This document shows, piece by piece, positions 43,650-52,456 of a stretch of DNA of 64,000 bases (its first letter is position 1; each line of letters starts with the position of its first letter). This DNA comes from Candidatus Palauibacter soopunensis (GTDB lineage: Bacteria; Gemmatimonadota; Gemmatimonadetes; Palauibacterales; Palauibacteraceae). Where the stretch lies: the NCBI RefSeq assembly GCF_947581735.1, contig NZ_CANPVT010000001.1, positions 19,703 through 83,702 of the forward strand, given 5' to 3'. Below the pieces are notes generated by a model that made no database searches, was not told the DNA's origin, and saw nothing but the letters and a program-made list of their open reading frames with translations. A program made the translations under genes and the position numbers.

Positions 43650-44449
43650 GCTCTCTCCCCTTTCTCCCGTTTCCCCCTCTTCCCGCCGCGGTCCAGGAAG
43701 GCGCGGATGCCGGACTGGCAGTCGTCCGTCATGCGGGCGATCGCGTTCACGCGGGCGCCGGTCGCGATTGCGGCCTCGAAGCTCTGCCCCTCCGTCCCGT
43801 AGAGCAGCTTCTTCGTGAGCGCGAGCGCGGACGCGCTCCGTCCCGCGAGTTCGGCCAGGAAAGCGGAGCTTTCGGCCTCGAACTCCGCGTCCGCGTAAAC
43901 CCGGTTCACCAGGCCCAGCCGCGACGCCTCCGCCGCATCGATCGTGTCCCCGAGCGACATCAGCTCGAAGGCGCGCTTCTCTCCCAGATTCTGGCGCAGG
44001 ATCGCCGTCACCATCGCGGGTACGAAACCGAGGCGCACCTCCGGGTAGCCGAAGCGGGCGCTCTCCGCCGCGAGCACGAGGTCGCACGCCGTCGCGAGGC
44101 CGCACCCGCCGGCCAGCGCGCGGCCGTGCACGATCGAGACGACCGGCTTCGAGAGCTTCCGCAGCAGCGTGAAGAGTTCGCCCAGCGCTTCCGCCTCCCG
44201 CAGGCTGGCCATGACGCCCTCCTCGACCGAGGCCTGCACCTCCGCCAGATCGGCGCCCGCGCAGAAGTCCGGGCCGCGTCCTCCGATCCCGATCACGCGC
44301 ACCCGGGCGTCCGCCTCGGCGAGCGCGAGCGCCTCCTTCAGCTCCGCGACGAGCGCACCGCTCAGCGCATTGCGGCGCTCCGCGCGATCGAGGCGGATCC
44401 GGTTCACGCCGGTCCGTTCGTCGATCTCTATCTCGAGGTATTCGAACAT
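43646..44449 (-). CDS. Enoyl-CoA hydratase/isomerase family protein (methylglutaconyl-CoA hydratase-like)
   Basis: The 267-residue crotonase has the oxyanion segment DFCAGADLAEVQ. It reads GGCGLATACD, where the first catalytic Glu is replaced by Gly, and keeps the second in YPEVRLGFVPA. That single-Glu pattern is common in LiuC/AtuE-type 3-methylglutaconyl- or isohexenylglutaconyl-CoA hydratases. Context supports this: a carboxyltransferase and AtuA-like proteins lie just upstream in the same operon. The exact substrate, leucine-derived or terpene-derived, is inferred. Confidence 0.86.
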   Translation of the reverse strand: MFEYLEIEIDERTGVNRIRLDRAERRNALSGALVAELKEALALAEADARVRVIGIGGRGPDFCAGADLAEVQASVEEGVMASLREAEALGELFTLLRKLSKPVVSIVHGRALAGGCGLATACDLVLAAESARFGYPEVRLGFVPAMVTAILRQNLGEKRAFELMSLGDTIDAAEASRLGLVNRVYADAEFEAESSAFLAELAGRSASALALTKKLLYGTEGQSFEAAIATGARVNAIARMTDDCQSGIRAFLDRGGKRGKREKGERA

Positions 44450-44477
44450 GAGCCCCTCGGAGTCCCTGACCGGCGCC

Positions 44478-44819
44478 TCAGTCTCCCGCCCGGTTCAGGA
44501 GATGGTCCGGCACGTCGATCTCCATCCTCAGGAGGGCGGTGGCGAACGTCTTTCCCTGCGCGTCCAGCATGAGCGACACGGTCCCGCCCCCGCCCAGCGA
44601 GCGGTGGAGGAGGAAGTTGAGCGCGCGCAGGTTGGGAAGCTCGAAGCGCTCGACCTCGCCTTCGCAGATTCCCTTGAAGTGATACTTCACCCGTTCCGCC
44701 GTAACTTCCTTTACCAAAAACGGATAAATGGATGGACGAAAAGCGATGAGGCCCACGTTCGCCGTGTCCCCCTTGTCGCCCGAACGGGCGAAAGCGATCT
44801 CTCTCAGGCGCACCTTCAC
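44478..44819 (-). CDS. AtuA-associated ferredoxin-fold protein
   Basis: The 113-residue protein starts at GTG 44819, overlapping the TGA of the AtuA-like gene. The opening LREIAFARSGDKGDTANVGLIAFRP is the signature of the small domain that is fused to or follows AtuA proteins. RALNFLLHRSLGGGGTVSLMLDAQGKT follows. In Pseudomonas AtuA it is the C-terminal part; here it is a separate gene. Its role is unknown but it is tied to AtuA. Confidence 0.86.
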   Translation of the reverse strand: MKVRLREIAFARSGDKGDTANVGLIAFRPSIYPFLVKEVTAERVKYHFKGICEGEVERFELPNLRALNFLLHRSLGGGGTVSLMLDAQGKTFATALLRMEIDVPDHLLNRAGD

Positions 44820-46297
44820 AGCTCCATCGTCTCCACTTTCACGTTGGACTCCACGACGCCGCGGTCGATGAGCGCGGGCCAGTAGGCGACGACCTCCTGC
44901 ACGCGGGGGCGTCCGCCCGCGAAGCCCGTGACGGTGGGCGGACCCGCGAGGATGAGGGGCGCGATCTCCCGGCTGAAGCGCGACACGGCGTGCCGGTCCG
45001 GACCGCGGACGCCGACCCGCAGCGTGACCTCGGGCAGGTCGTCGGAGGGGGCGCCGGCCAGCGGCCCGTGACAGGCGCCGGCGCCGACGATCTCCGTCCG
45101 GATCTCATCGAACTCGAGCCCCAGGTGCCGCAGGCGGCCCCGGAGGATCTCGTCCGCGCGCCGTGCCTTGTCCACCGCGTCGGGCCAGGCGTAGGTCAGG
45201 GCGCCGACCGCCTTGAAGCCATCGTGGTAGGCGATGGAGACCTTGAGCTTGTCCGTGCGCGAGCGGCCGGCCACGCCGTCGACCCGGACCCGGTCCTTGC
45301 CCAGATCGCGAAGACGGATGGTCGAGAAGTCCGCGACCACGTCCGGCGTGATGTACTCCCGCGGGTCGCCGAGTTCGTACACGATCTGTTCCGCGACGGT
45401 CTCCCACGTCACCCGTCCGCCGAGCCCCGGGTGCTTCGTCACCACGAAGGCCCCGTCCTCTTCCGCTTCGATGATGGGATAGCCCGGCAGCGTGAGGTCG
45501 ATCTCCCGCCAGTCGACGAGCGAGTTCCCGCCGGAGGCCTGGCAGCCGCATTCGTTGATGTGTCCGGCGACGACGCCGTGCGCGAGCCGGTCCCAGTCGT
45601 CGGCCGGCCAGGAGAACTCGTGCATGAGCGGCGCGTAGGTGAGCGCCGTGTCCGTCGAGCGCCCGGCCACGACGATGTCCGCCTCCTGGCGCAGCGCCTC
45701 GATGATCGGTTCGGCGCCGAGGTACGCGTTCGCGGCGGCCACCCGGTCGCGGACGGTCGAGAGCGGCTCCCCCGTCTCCATGTGGCGGAGTTCGTGCCCC
45801 GCCGCGAGGAGGTCGTCGAGCGATTCCATCAGGTCGTCCCCCGTGATCACGGCCACCCGGGGACGGCGCGGCAGCGACGCATCCGCGAACGCGAAACCGA
45901 GTTCGGCCCGGCACCCCTCCGGGTTCACGCCGCCCGCGTTCGAGACCACGCGGACCTCCTTCTCGAGGAGATCGCGAATGAGATCGTCCATCAGGGGCAC
46001 GAAGTCGCGCGCGTAGCCGGCGGCCGGGTCCCGGTCCCGCTGCTTCTGCATGATCGACATCGTGATCTCGGCCAGGTAGTCGAGCATCAGGTAGTCGATC
46101 GCGCCGCGCCGCACCTGCAGCTTGGGCGCCTCCTGCCAGTCTCCCCAGAACCCCTGCCCCGAGGCGACGCGCACGCGGCGGCCGCCGTCGCCCCCGACGC
46201 GGGCGGGGAGCGGCCGCTCCTCGAGTCCCACCGCGGCCGACGCCTCTTCGAGCAGGGCTTCCGGCGCCCCGGGCTGCGCGTTCACAGGCGCGTTCAC
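44816..46297 (-). CDS. AtuA-like (DUF1446) protein
   Basis: From GTG 46297, overlapping the TGA of the carboxyltransferase gene, the protein is 493 residues. It matches the acyclic-terpene-utilisation AtuA family: GQGFWGDW near the start, YLMLDYLAEITMSIMQ, VVSNAGGVNPEGC, IVVAGRSTDTAL, and HINECGCQASGGN. A second GTG at 46285 is possible; the first eight residues repeat VNA-P. AtuA is required for citronellol/geraniol degradation in Pseudomonas but its reaction is not established. Here it sits between a carboxyltransferase and its own small partner, which mirrors the atu order. Confidence 0.9.
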   Translation of the reverse strand: MNAPVNAQPGAPEALLEEASAAVGLEERPLPARVGGDGGRRVRVASGQGFWGDWQEAPKLQVRRGAIDYLMLDYLAEITMSIMQKQRDRDPAAGYARDFVPLMDDLIRDLLEKEVRVVSNAGGVNPEGCRAELGFAFADASLPRRPRVAVITGDDLMESLDDLLAAGHELRHMETGEPLSTVRDRVAAANAYLGAEPIIEALRQEADIVVAGRSTDTALTYAPLMHEFSWPADDWDRLAHGVVAGHINECGCQASGGNSLVDWREIDLTLPGYPIIEAEEDGAFVVTKHPGLGGRVTWETVAEQIVYELGDPREYITPDVVADFSTIRLRDLGKDRVRVDGVAGRSRTDKLKVSIAYHDGFKAVGALTYAWPDAVDKARRADEILRGRLRHLGLEFDEIRTEIVGAGACHGPLAGAPSDDLPEVTLRVGVRGPDRHAVSRFSREIAPLILAGPPTVTGFAGGRPRVQEVVAYWPALIDRGVVESNVKVETMEL

Positions 46298-47904
46298 AGG
46301 CTGTCCGGGAGGGTGAAGGGTCCGAGATGAGGTCCCGGGTTGCCGAGGGAGCAGCGCAGCGCGAGCGACAGGACCGCCCGCGTGTCTTCCGGGGTCAGGA
46401 TCGCGTCCACGAAGCCGCGCGCCGCCGCGTATTTCGCGTCGAGCTGCTCCTCGTAGTTCTCGCGCGTCCGTTCGATCGCCGCGGCCGTCTCCTCGTCCAG
46501 GTCGCCGCCCGCCGCTTCCTCGAGCTTGCGTCCGAAGGCGGCCTGTACCGCCGCCTCTCCCTCCATCACGCCCATCCGCCCCGTCGGCCACGTGAAGATG
46601 AAGTCGGGATCGAACCCCTGCGCCGCCATCGCGTAGTACCCCGCCCCGCTCGCGTGGTTGATCGTGAGCACGATCTTCGGCACGCGGGCCGTCGCCATGG
46701 ACTCGACCATGCGCGCGCCCGCCCGGATGATCCCGGACTGCTCCGCCTCCGGCCCGACCATGAACCCGCTCACGTCCTGCACGAAGAGGAGCGGCGTGTC
46801 GTGCCGGTCGCAGAGGTCCATGAAGTAGGCCACCTTCTCCGCGCTCTCCGTGTACACGATCCCGCCGAACTTCGGCGGTTCGCCGGCGTCGCCCCGGAAC
46901 ATGCCGCGCCGGTTCGCGATGACCCCCACCCGGAAGCCGTCGATGTGCCCCGTCCCCGTGAACATCTCCGGCGCGAGGTCGGCCTGGAACTCCTCGAACG
47001 GCCCCTCGTCGAGGATCGTCTCGAGGACCGCCTCCATGTCGAAGGGCTGGCGGTGGTCGCCGGGCAGGAGCGCGTAGGCCTCCTCCGCGGCGCGCGCCGC
47101 CGCACGCGCTTCGACTGCGGGGTCCGGACGGTGTCCGGCGGGGAGTCCGGCGACGAGCGAGCGGACCTTCTCGATGCACGCGCGGTCGTCCGCCACGCGG
47201 TAGTGCGCCACGCCGCTCACGCGGTTGTGCATGAGCGCCCCGCCGAGTTCCTCGGCCTCCACCTCCTGCCCCGTCGCCCCCTTCACCAGGTTCGGCCCCC
47301 CGAGACCCATGAAGCTCGTGCCCTCGACCATCACGATCACGTCGGAAAGGGCCGGAAGATAGGCGCCGCCCGCGATGCACTGGCCCATCACGGCGGAGAT
47401 CTGCGGCACCTCCAGGTAGTGTCGCATGATCGAGTTGTAGTAGAAGATGCGGCTGGCGCCGTACTGCCCGGGAAAGACCCCGCCCTGATACGGCAGGTTC
47501 ACGCCGGCCGAATCCACGAGATAGACGATCGGCACGCGGCACCGCATCGCGATCTCCTGCGCGCGCAGGATCTTCGTGATCGTCTCGGGCCACCAGCTCC
47601 CGGCTTTCACCGTCTGATCGTTCGCGACGACGACGACCTCGCGCCCGCAGATCTCGCCCACCCCGGTGACCACGCCGGCGGCCGGCGCCTTGCCGTCGTA
47701 CCGGTCGTGCGCGATGAGCAGGCCGATCTCCAGGAAACCGCCGCCCTCGTCGATGAGGAGGTCGATCCGCTCGCGGGCCGTGAGCTTGCCCTGGTCGTGC
47801 TGCCGGGCCACGCGCTCTTCTCCGCCGCCACGCTGGATCCGGGCTTCGAGCTCGCGCAGTTCGGCGACGAGCGCGCCCATCCGGCTGTCGTCGTTTTCGC
47901 CCAC
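46294..47904 (-). CDS. Acyl-CoA carboxylase carboxyltransferase (beta) subunit
   Basis: The 536-residue protein starts at GTG 47904. It has the paired crotonase-like folds of biotin-dependent carboxyltransferases. KLTARERIDLLIDEGGGFLEIG opens it, GQCIAGGAYLPALSDVIVMVEG is the first oxyanion loop, and MEGEAAVQAAFGRKLEEA sits in the C-terminal half. It is closest in style to methylcrotonyl-CoA or geranyl-CoA carboxylase (LiuB/AtuC). No biotin carboxylase/BCCP subunit lies in the window; it must be elsewhere. Coupled to AtuA by a 4-base overlap, it supports a geranyl/leucine-type catabolic operon. Confidence 0.91.
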   Translation of the reverse strand: MGENDDSRMGALVAELRELEARIQRGGGEERVARQHDQGKLTARERIDLLIDEGGGFLEIGLLIAHDRYDGKAPAAGVVTGVGEICGREVVVVANDQTVKAGSWWPETITKILRAQEIAMRCRVPIVYLVDSAGVNLPYQGGVFPGQYGASRIFYYNSIMRHYLEVPQISAVMGQCIAGGAYLPALSDVIVMVEGTSFMGLGGPNLVKGATGQEVEAEELGGALMHNRVSGVAHYRVADDRACIEKVRSLVAGLPAGHRPDPAVEARAAARAAEEAYALLPGDHRQPFDMEAVLETILDEGPFEEFQADLAPEMFTGTGHIDGFRVGVIANRRGMFRGDAGEPPKFGGIVYTESAEKVAYFMDLCDRHDTPLLFVQDVSGFMVGPEAEQSGIIRAGARMVESMATARVPKIVLTINHASGAGYYAMAAQGFDPDFIFTWPTGRMGVMEGEAAVQAAFGRKLEEAAGGDLDEETAAAIERTRENYEEQLDAKYAAARGFVDAILTPEDTRAVLSLALRCSLGNPGPHLGPFTLPDSL

Positions 47905-47913
47905 CGGCCGCGG

Positions 47914-48342
47914 CTAGCCTTTCGCCCCGGAGGCCTCGCGCCCGTTCTCCTCGAACCAGGCGCGGATGTAGTCGACGGCTTCGGAGGTGGAGGTCCCCGG
48001 ACCGAAGAGGCGGCCGACGCCGAGGTCGTTCAGCGCCTCCACGTCCTCGGCGGGGATGATCCCTCCTCCGGTGAGGAGCACGCGGTTCATCCCCTGGCCG
48101 TCGAGGAGCGATTTTACCCGCGGGAAGAGCGTCATGTGCGCCCCCGACAGGATCGAGAGCGCCACGACGTCCACGTCCTCCTGGAGCGCGGTGGCGGCGA
48201 TCATCTCGGGCGTCTGGTGGAGTCCCGTGTAGATGACCTCCATTCCCGCGTCCTGCAGGGCGGCCGCCATCACTTTCGCACCCCGGTCGTGGCCGTCCAG
48301 CCCCGGTTTGGCCACGAGCACACGGATCTTCGGTTCGGTCAA
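47914..48342 (-). CDS. Cobalamin-binding domain protein (methylmalonyl-CoA mutase small-domain type)
   Basis: From TTG 48342 the protein is 142 residues; GTG 48396 would extend it by 18. The family length of about 130-145 favours the TTG. The B12 motif D-x-H-x-x-G is complete: [20 protein letters not shown], then SILSGAHM and [10 protein letters not shown]. This is the Rossmann-like domain of methylmalonyl-CoA mutases as a separate protein. It needs a catalytic large subunit, which is not in the window. It heads the operon before the carboxyltransferase, an unusual partner for it. Confidence 0.9.
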   Translation of the reverse strand: MTEPKIRVLVAKPGLDGHDRGAKVMAAALQDAGMEVIYTGLHQTPEMIAATALQEDVDVVALSILSGAHMTLFPRVKSLLDGQGMNRVLLTGGGIIPAEDVEALNDLGVGRLFGPGTSTSEAVDYIRAWFEENGREASGAKG

Positions 48343-48509
48343 GCGCTTCTTCTCGGCAGTTCGTCTCGGGAGTTCGTCCCGGAAGTTCGCGGTCACGAGG
48401 GAACGGTCGAAGTTATCCGCGGAAAGGCGCGCGCTGCAACGACGATCCAGTGTCGGCACCACCCGTATGCGGGGTTGCCTCGACTCGCTTCGGCCCGCAC
48501 CCTCGTGTG

Positions 48510-49616
48510 ATGCGCGACGACGCGACACGAGTACACCGGACCCTCCTGAACCTCGCGGCCTTCGTCATCATCGTGGCCGGGATGCGGGCCGCCGCCCCGC
48601 TTGTGGTCTCCTTCGTGCTCGCGCTCTTTCTCACCATCCTGTGCTCCACGCCGCTCCGCTGGATGACGGACCACAGGATTCCCAAGTCCGTCGCGGTTCT
48701 CGCCCTGGTGCTCGTCATCCTCGCCCTCGGGACGGTGGCGGGGGGCCTGATCGTGACCCCCGTCGTCGAACTCGGCCGCTCGGAGGCGCAACTCGACCGG
48801 CTCTTTGCGGAGCAGATCGAGACGGTCGAGGCGACGCTGAGCGACTACATGGTGCGTTTCGGGCTCCAGTCGCCCGTGCTCGATGCCGACGAACTCATCT
48901 CGATCTCGCCGAGCTGGATGCTCGGCCTGATGCGGCAGCTCCTCGAGAACCTGGGATTCATCCTTGCCAACGGGTTCCTGATCATCCTCACGATGGTCTT
49001 CATGCTGCTCGAGGTCTCGAGCTTCCCCACCAAGGTGCGGGTCGCCCTGGGCGAGGCGGATGCGACGGAGGCGCGGGAGAACTGGGAGAAGGTCGGGACC
49101 GCGGTCCGGCGCTACGTGGTGCTCAAAACGATCGTCAGCCTCGGCACCGGCCTCTGCGTCGCGGGGCTCATGGCGCTTCTGGGCGTCAACTACCCGATTC
49201 TGTGGGGCGTGGTCGCGTTCCTGCTGAACTACGTACCCAACATCGGGTCCTTCATCGCGGCCGTGCCGGCGGTGCTGGTCGCGTGGCTCACGATGGGGGT
49301 CGGGACGGCGATCGCCGCCGCGGCCGGGTTCCTCGTCGTCAACGTCCTCTGGGGCAACCTCATCGAACCGAAGGTCATGGGGTACAGCGTAGGCCTGTCG
49401 ACGCTTGTCGTCTTCGCTTCGCTCGTCTTCTGGGGCTGGGTCCTGGGACCCGTGGGGATGCTGCTGTCGGTGCCGCTCACGGTGATGTTCCGCATCGTGC
49501 TGGGGACGAACGAGTCCACGCGCTGGATCGCCGTCCTCCTCGGCTCGGAGCGCTCGGACGAGATCACCGCCGCGATCGACGCCGAAGTCGCCGTCGCGCT
49601 CGGGAATGAAGGCTAG
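48510..49616 (+). CDS. AI-2E family transporter (PerM-like)
   Basis: From ATG 48510 the protein is 368 residues with about eight transmembrane segments. The family hallmarks are visible: the N-terminal [25 protein letters not shown] helices, a soluble middle loop, and the C-terminal signatures [27 protein letters not shown] and [40 protein letters not shown]. Members transport autoinducer-2, sodium or other solutes; the substrate here is open. It is divergent from the B12-binding gene. Confidence 0.9.
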   Translation: MRDDATRVHRTLLNLAAFVIIVAGMRAAAPLVVSFVLALFLTILCSTPLRWMTDHRIPKSVAVLALVLVILALGTVAGGLIVTPVVELGRSEAQLDRLFAEQIETVEATLSDYMVRFGLQSPVLDADELISISPSWMLGLMRQLLENLGFILANGFLIILTMVFMLLEVSSFPTKVRVALGEADATEARENWEKVGTAVRRYVVLKTIVSLGTGLCVAGLMALLGVNYPILWGVVAFLLNYVPNIGSFIAAVPAVLVAWLTMGVGTAIAAAAGFLVVNVLWGNLIEPKVMGYSVGLSTLVVFASLVFWGWVLGPVGMLLSVPLTVMFRIVLGTNESTRWIAVLLGSERSDEITAAIDAEVAVALGNEG

Positions 49617-49625
49617 GCCGCGACG

Positions 49626-50732
49626 CTAGGCCGCCGCGGCCGCCCGGAACACGTCCAGCGCCCCCGCCACATCGTCATCCGTCGTGTGGAGGTGGGGGAT
49701 GACCCGCAGGTCCCGCCGGCTGTAGGCGTTCAGCAGGACTCCGTTCTCGCGGCAGCGGGCCGCGAACTTCGGCGCATCGACCGCTGCCGTCCGGAAGCGG
49801 ACGATGTTCGTCTCCACGGCTTCGACGTCGACCGCCAGGCCGGGGATCGCGGCGAGCCCACGGGCCAGCGTCCTCGCCCGGGCGTGGTCCTCCGCCAGCC
49901 GCCCGCGGTGGTGTTCGAGCGCGTACAGGGCGCCCGCGGCGACGATCCCCGCCTGCCGGAAGCCGCCGCCGTAGAGCTGCTTGAAGCGGCGGGCGCGCTC
50001 GATGAGATCGGCCGGGCCGGCGAGGACGGAACCCAGCGGGGCACCGAGCGCCTTGGAGAAGCAGACGTTCACCGTGTCGAAGCCCGCCGCGAACTCCGCC
50101 TCGGGGATGCCGGTGGCCGCGGTCGCGTTCCACAGCCGGGCGCCGTCGAGGTGGGTCGCGAGGCCGGCTTCGCGCGCGGCGGCGAGCATCTCGCGCAGGA
50201 GGTCCGGCGGCCACACGGCGCCGCCCGCCCCATTGTGCGTGTTTTCGGCGCACACCAGCCGCACGGGCGACTGCATGCGCGCGCGCACGGTCCCCATGTC
50301 GAGATTGAGCGCCGCCCGCAGCGTCGCCGCGCCGAACATGCCGCGTTCGCCCTCGAGCGGCCGGATGACGACCCCGGAGATCGGCGACGGCGCGCCCCCT
50401 TCGCCGAACCAGATGTGCGCTCCCGGACCGATGAGCACAGTGTCGCCCGGCTCCGTGTGCGCCCGCAGGGCGAGCTGGTTGCTCATCGTCCCCGTCGGCA
50501 CGTACATGGCGGCTTCCTTGCCGAGGATCGACGCCGTCCGCCGCTCCAGTTCGAGCACCGTCGGGTCGTCGCCGTAGCAGTCGTCACCCACGGGCGCCGC
50601 CGCCATCGCCGCCCGCATCGCCTCCGTCGGGCGCGTCACCGTGTCGCTGCGAAGGTCGATCACCTTCCCCGCCCCGTTCGCGGCCCCGTTCGCGGCGGCA
50701 TCGTCGGCTCCGTTCCCGGCTGCCGGGCTCAC
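49626..50732 (-). CDS. ltaE: Low-specificity L-threonine aldolase
   Basis: The 368-residue PLP enzyme starts at GTG 50732, overlapping the TGA of the amidase gene. VIDLRSDTVTRPTEAMRAAM and DDCYGDDPTVLELE are the aldolase hallmarks, HLDGARLWNA follows, and CFSKALGAPLGSVLAG holds the PLP lysine. An N-terminal low-complexity tail (about 22 Ala/Gly/Asn-rich residues, from GNGADDAAANGAANGAG) precedes the catalytic domain and is unusual. The enzyme splits L-threonine to glycine and acetaldehyde. It closes the operon. Confidence 0.9.
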   Translation of the reverse strand: MSPAAGNGADDAAANGAANGAGKVIDLRSDTVTRPTEAMRAAMAAAPVGDDCYGDDPTVLELERRTASILGKEAAMYVPTGTMSNQLALRAHTEPGDTVLIGPGAHIWFGEGGAPSPISGVVIRPLEGERGMFGAATLRAALNLDMGTVRARMQSPVRLVCAENTHNGAGGAVWPPDLLREMLAAAREAGLATHLDGARLWNATAATGIPEAEFAAGFDTVNVCFSKALGAPLGSVLAGPADLIERARRFKQLYGGGFRQAGIVAAGALYALEHHRGRLAEDHARARTLARGLAAIPGLAVDVEAVETNIVRFRTAAVDAPKFAARCRENGVLLNAYSRRDLRVIPHLHTTDDDVAGALDVFRAAAAA

Positions 50733-52456
50733 GAAGCGAACTGCGGCGGACGCTGCAGGTGGTGCTCCGTCGCGTCCTGCACCGCCTTCGCGAGCCGCAG
50801 CGCCTCCGCGTCGCCGAACAGCTTGCCGACGAACGAAATGCTCGTCGGCGTCCCGTCCTCCGAGCGGTATCCGTTCGGGATCACGACCTGCGGGTGGCCC
50901 GTGAGGTTCGTGAGCAGGAGCATCGACCCCCCGAAGCTCGGCGTGACGACGACGTCGATCCCCTCCATCGCCCGCGCGAAGCGGTGCATGGCGATCGTGC
51001 GCAGCCGGTTCGCCTGGATGTACTCGGACGCGGGGATCATGCGCCCCGTGCGCATGATGTTGGGGCGCGCGTTCTCCCCCTGCAGCACGAGATCGTCTTC
51101 CCGCCCGCTCAGGATCAGGTCGTCGAACGCCGCCCCCTGCTCCGCGCTGAGGATGATCCGCATCGCGTCGTAGGGGAGGTCGTCCGGGAGTTCGACGGGC
51201 ACCGGGTCGATCCCGAGCCCGCGTACAACCTCCAGCGACGTCTCATCGAACGCCTTCCACTCCACATCCTCCCGCTCCTCTTCGAACGCGGACGGCACGT
51301 AGGCGACGCGCAGGTCCGAGAGCGGCCGCTCCGGGTCCCAGTCGAAGGCCACGTCGCGCGCCGTCGGATCCTGGTCGTCCGATCCCTGGATCGCGTCGAG
51401 CACGATCGCGCAGTCCTCCACGCTGCGGCAGATCGGCCCCAGCTTGTCCATGGACCACGAGAGGGCCATCGCCCCCGCCCGGCTCACCCGCCCGAAGGTG
51501 GGCCGGAGCCCCGAGGCGCCGCAGCGCGTGGAGGGAGAGACGATGGAACCCAGCGTCTCGCTCCCGATCGCGAATCCGACGAGCCCCGCCACGACGGCCG
51601 CCGTGGACCCGGCGGAAGACCCGCTCGACCCCTGCTCGAGGTTCCACGGGTTCCGCGTCAGCCCCCCGTACCACACATCCCCGCGCGCCAGCGCCCCCAG
51701 CGTGAGCTTCGCGACGAGCACCGCGCCCGCTTCCTCGAGCTTCCGCCCCACGGTGGAGTCTTCGGGGATGTACTGGTCTTCGTAGGGCTTGGCGCCCCAC
51801 GTCGTGAGCGTTTCGTCCTCGGAAAGAAGATCCTTGGCCCCCCAGGGGATCCCGTGCAGCGGCCCCCGGTAGTATCCCCGCGCGATCTCGGCGTCGGCGC
51901 GCGCCGCCTGCCGCATGGCGAGGTCCTCGGTGAGCGCGATCACGGCCAGCAGCGTATCGCCGTGGGCGCGCAGCCGACCCAGGTACATCTCCGTGAGTTC
52001 GGTCGACGTCACCTGCCGCGCGCGGACCAGTTGAGCCAGGTCGGTCACCGGTCGGAACGCGAGTTCCTCGAGATTGGCGGGCCGCTCGAGGCCCCGGGGA
52101 CGCGTGTAGCGGAAGACGGTCGACGCGGATGGGGCCGGATAGGAGGTTCCCGGAAGCACGGGATCGAAGTGGAGGGCGGGGACGACGGAGTTCGGCATCC
52201 CCATCGTGCGGAGCTGCGCGTACCGCTCCCGCATCGCGTTCACCTCCTCCACCATGAGTTCGACCTCATCCTCGCTGAAGTCGAGTCCGGCGACGCGCAC
52301 GGCGGCGCTGATATCGGCCCGGGTGACGGCCTCCTGCCCCTGGTTGGTGCGCGCCCACAGCGCGGCCGGAAGCGCCGTCCCGCCCAACCCGAGCGCCGAC
52401 AACGACGCCATGAACGCCCGCCGATCGAGTGCGGGACGGCCGGAATCAGTAGCCAT
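50729..52456 (-). CDS. Tat-exported amidase-signature enzyme
   Basis: From ATG 52456 (GGGAGGA upstream) the protein is 575 residues with a twin-arginine signal (DRRAFMASLSALGLGG). The amidase signature is complete: PWGAKDLL supplies the catalytic Lys and GSSGSSAGS the cis-Ser and nucleophilic Ser within EQGSSGSSAGSTAAVVAGLVGFAIG. It should hydrolyse amides outside the cytoplasm. The ATG overlaps the 3' end of the upstream PLP-enzyme gene by 11 bases. An alternative upstream start at 52498 lacks a better ribosome site. Confidence 0.9.
   Translation of the reverse strand: MATDSGRPALDRRAFMASLSALGLGGTALPAALWARTNQGQEAVTRADISAAVRVAGLDFSEDEVELMVEEVNAMRERYAQLRTMGMPNSVVPALHFDPVLPGTSYPAPSASTVFRYTRPRGLERPANLEELAFRPVTDLAQLVRARQVTSTELTEMYLGRLRAHGDTLLAVIALTEDLAMRQAARADAEIARGYYRGPLHGIPWGAKDLLSEDETLTTWGAKPYEDQYIPEDSTVGRKLEEAGAVLVAKLTLGALARGDVWYGGLTRNPWNLEQGSSGSSAGSTAAVVAGLVGFAIGSETLGSIVSPSTRCGASGLRPTFGRVSRAGAMALSWSMDKLGPICRSVEDCAIVLDAIQGSDDQDPTARDVAFDWDPERPLSDLRVAYVPSAFEEEREDVEWKAFDETSLEVVRGLGIDPVPVELPDDLPYDAMRIILSAEQGAAFDDLILSGREDDLVLQGENARPNIMRTGRMIPASEYIQANRLRTIAMHRFARAMEGIDVVVTPSFGGSMLLLTNLTGHPQVVIPNGYRSEDGTPTSISFVGKLFGDAEALRLAKAVQDATEHHLQRPPQFAS

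Noticed and set aside
44816..47593. A 925-codon frame joining the AtuA gene to sequence within the carboxyltransferase gene
   Set aside because: The part upstream of 46297 is an Arg/Gly-rich shadow of the carboxyltransferase. The true start is GTG 46297, which overlaps the upstream TGA.
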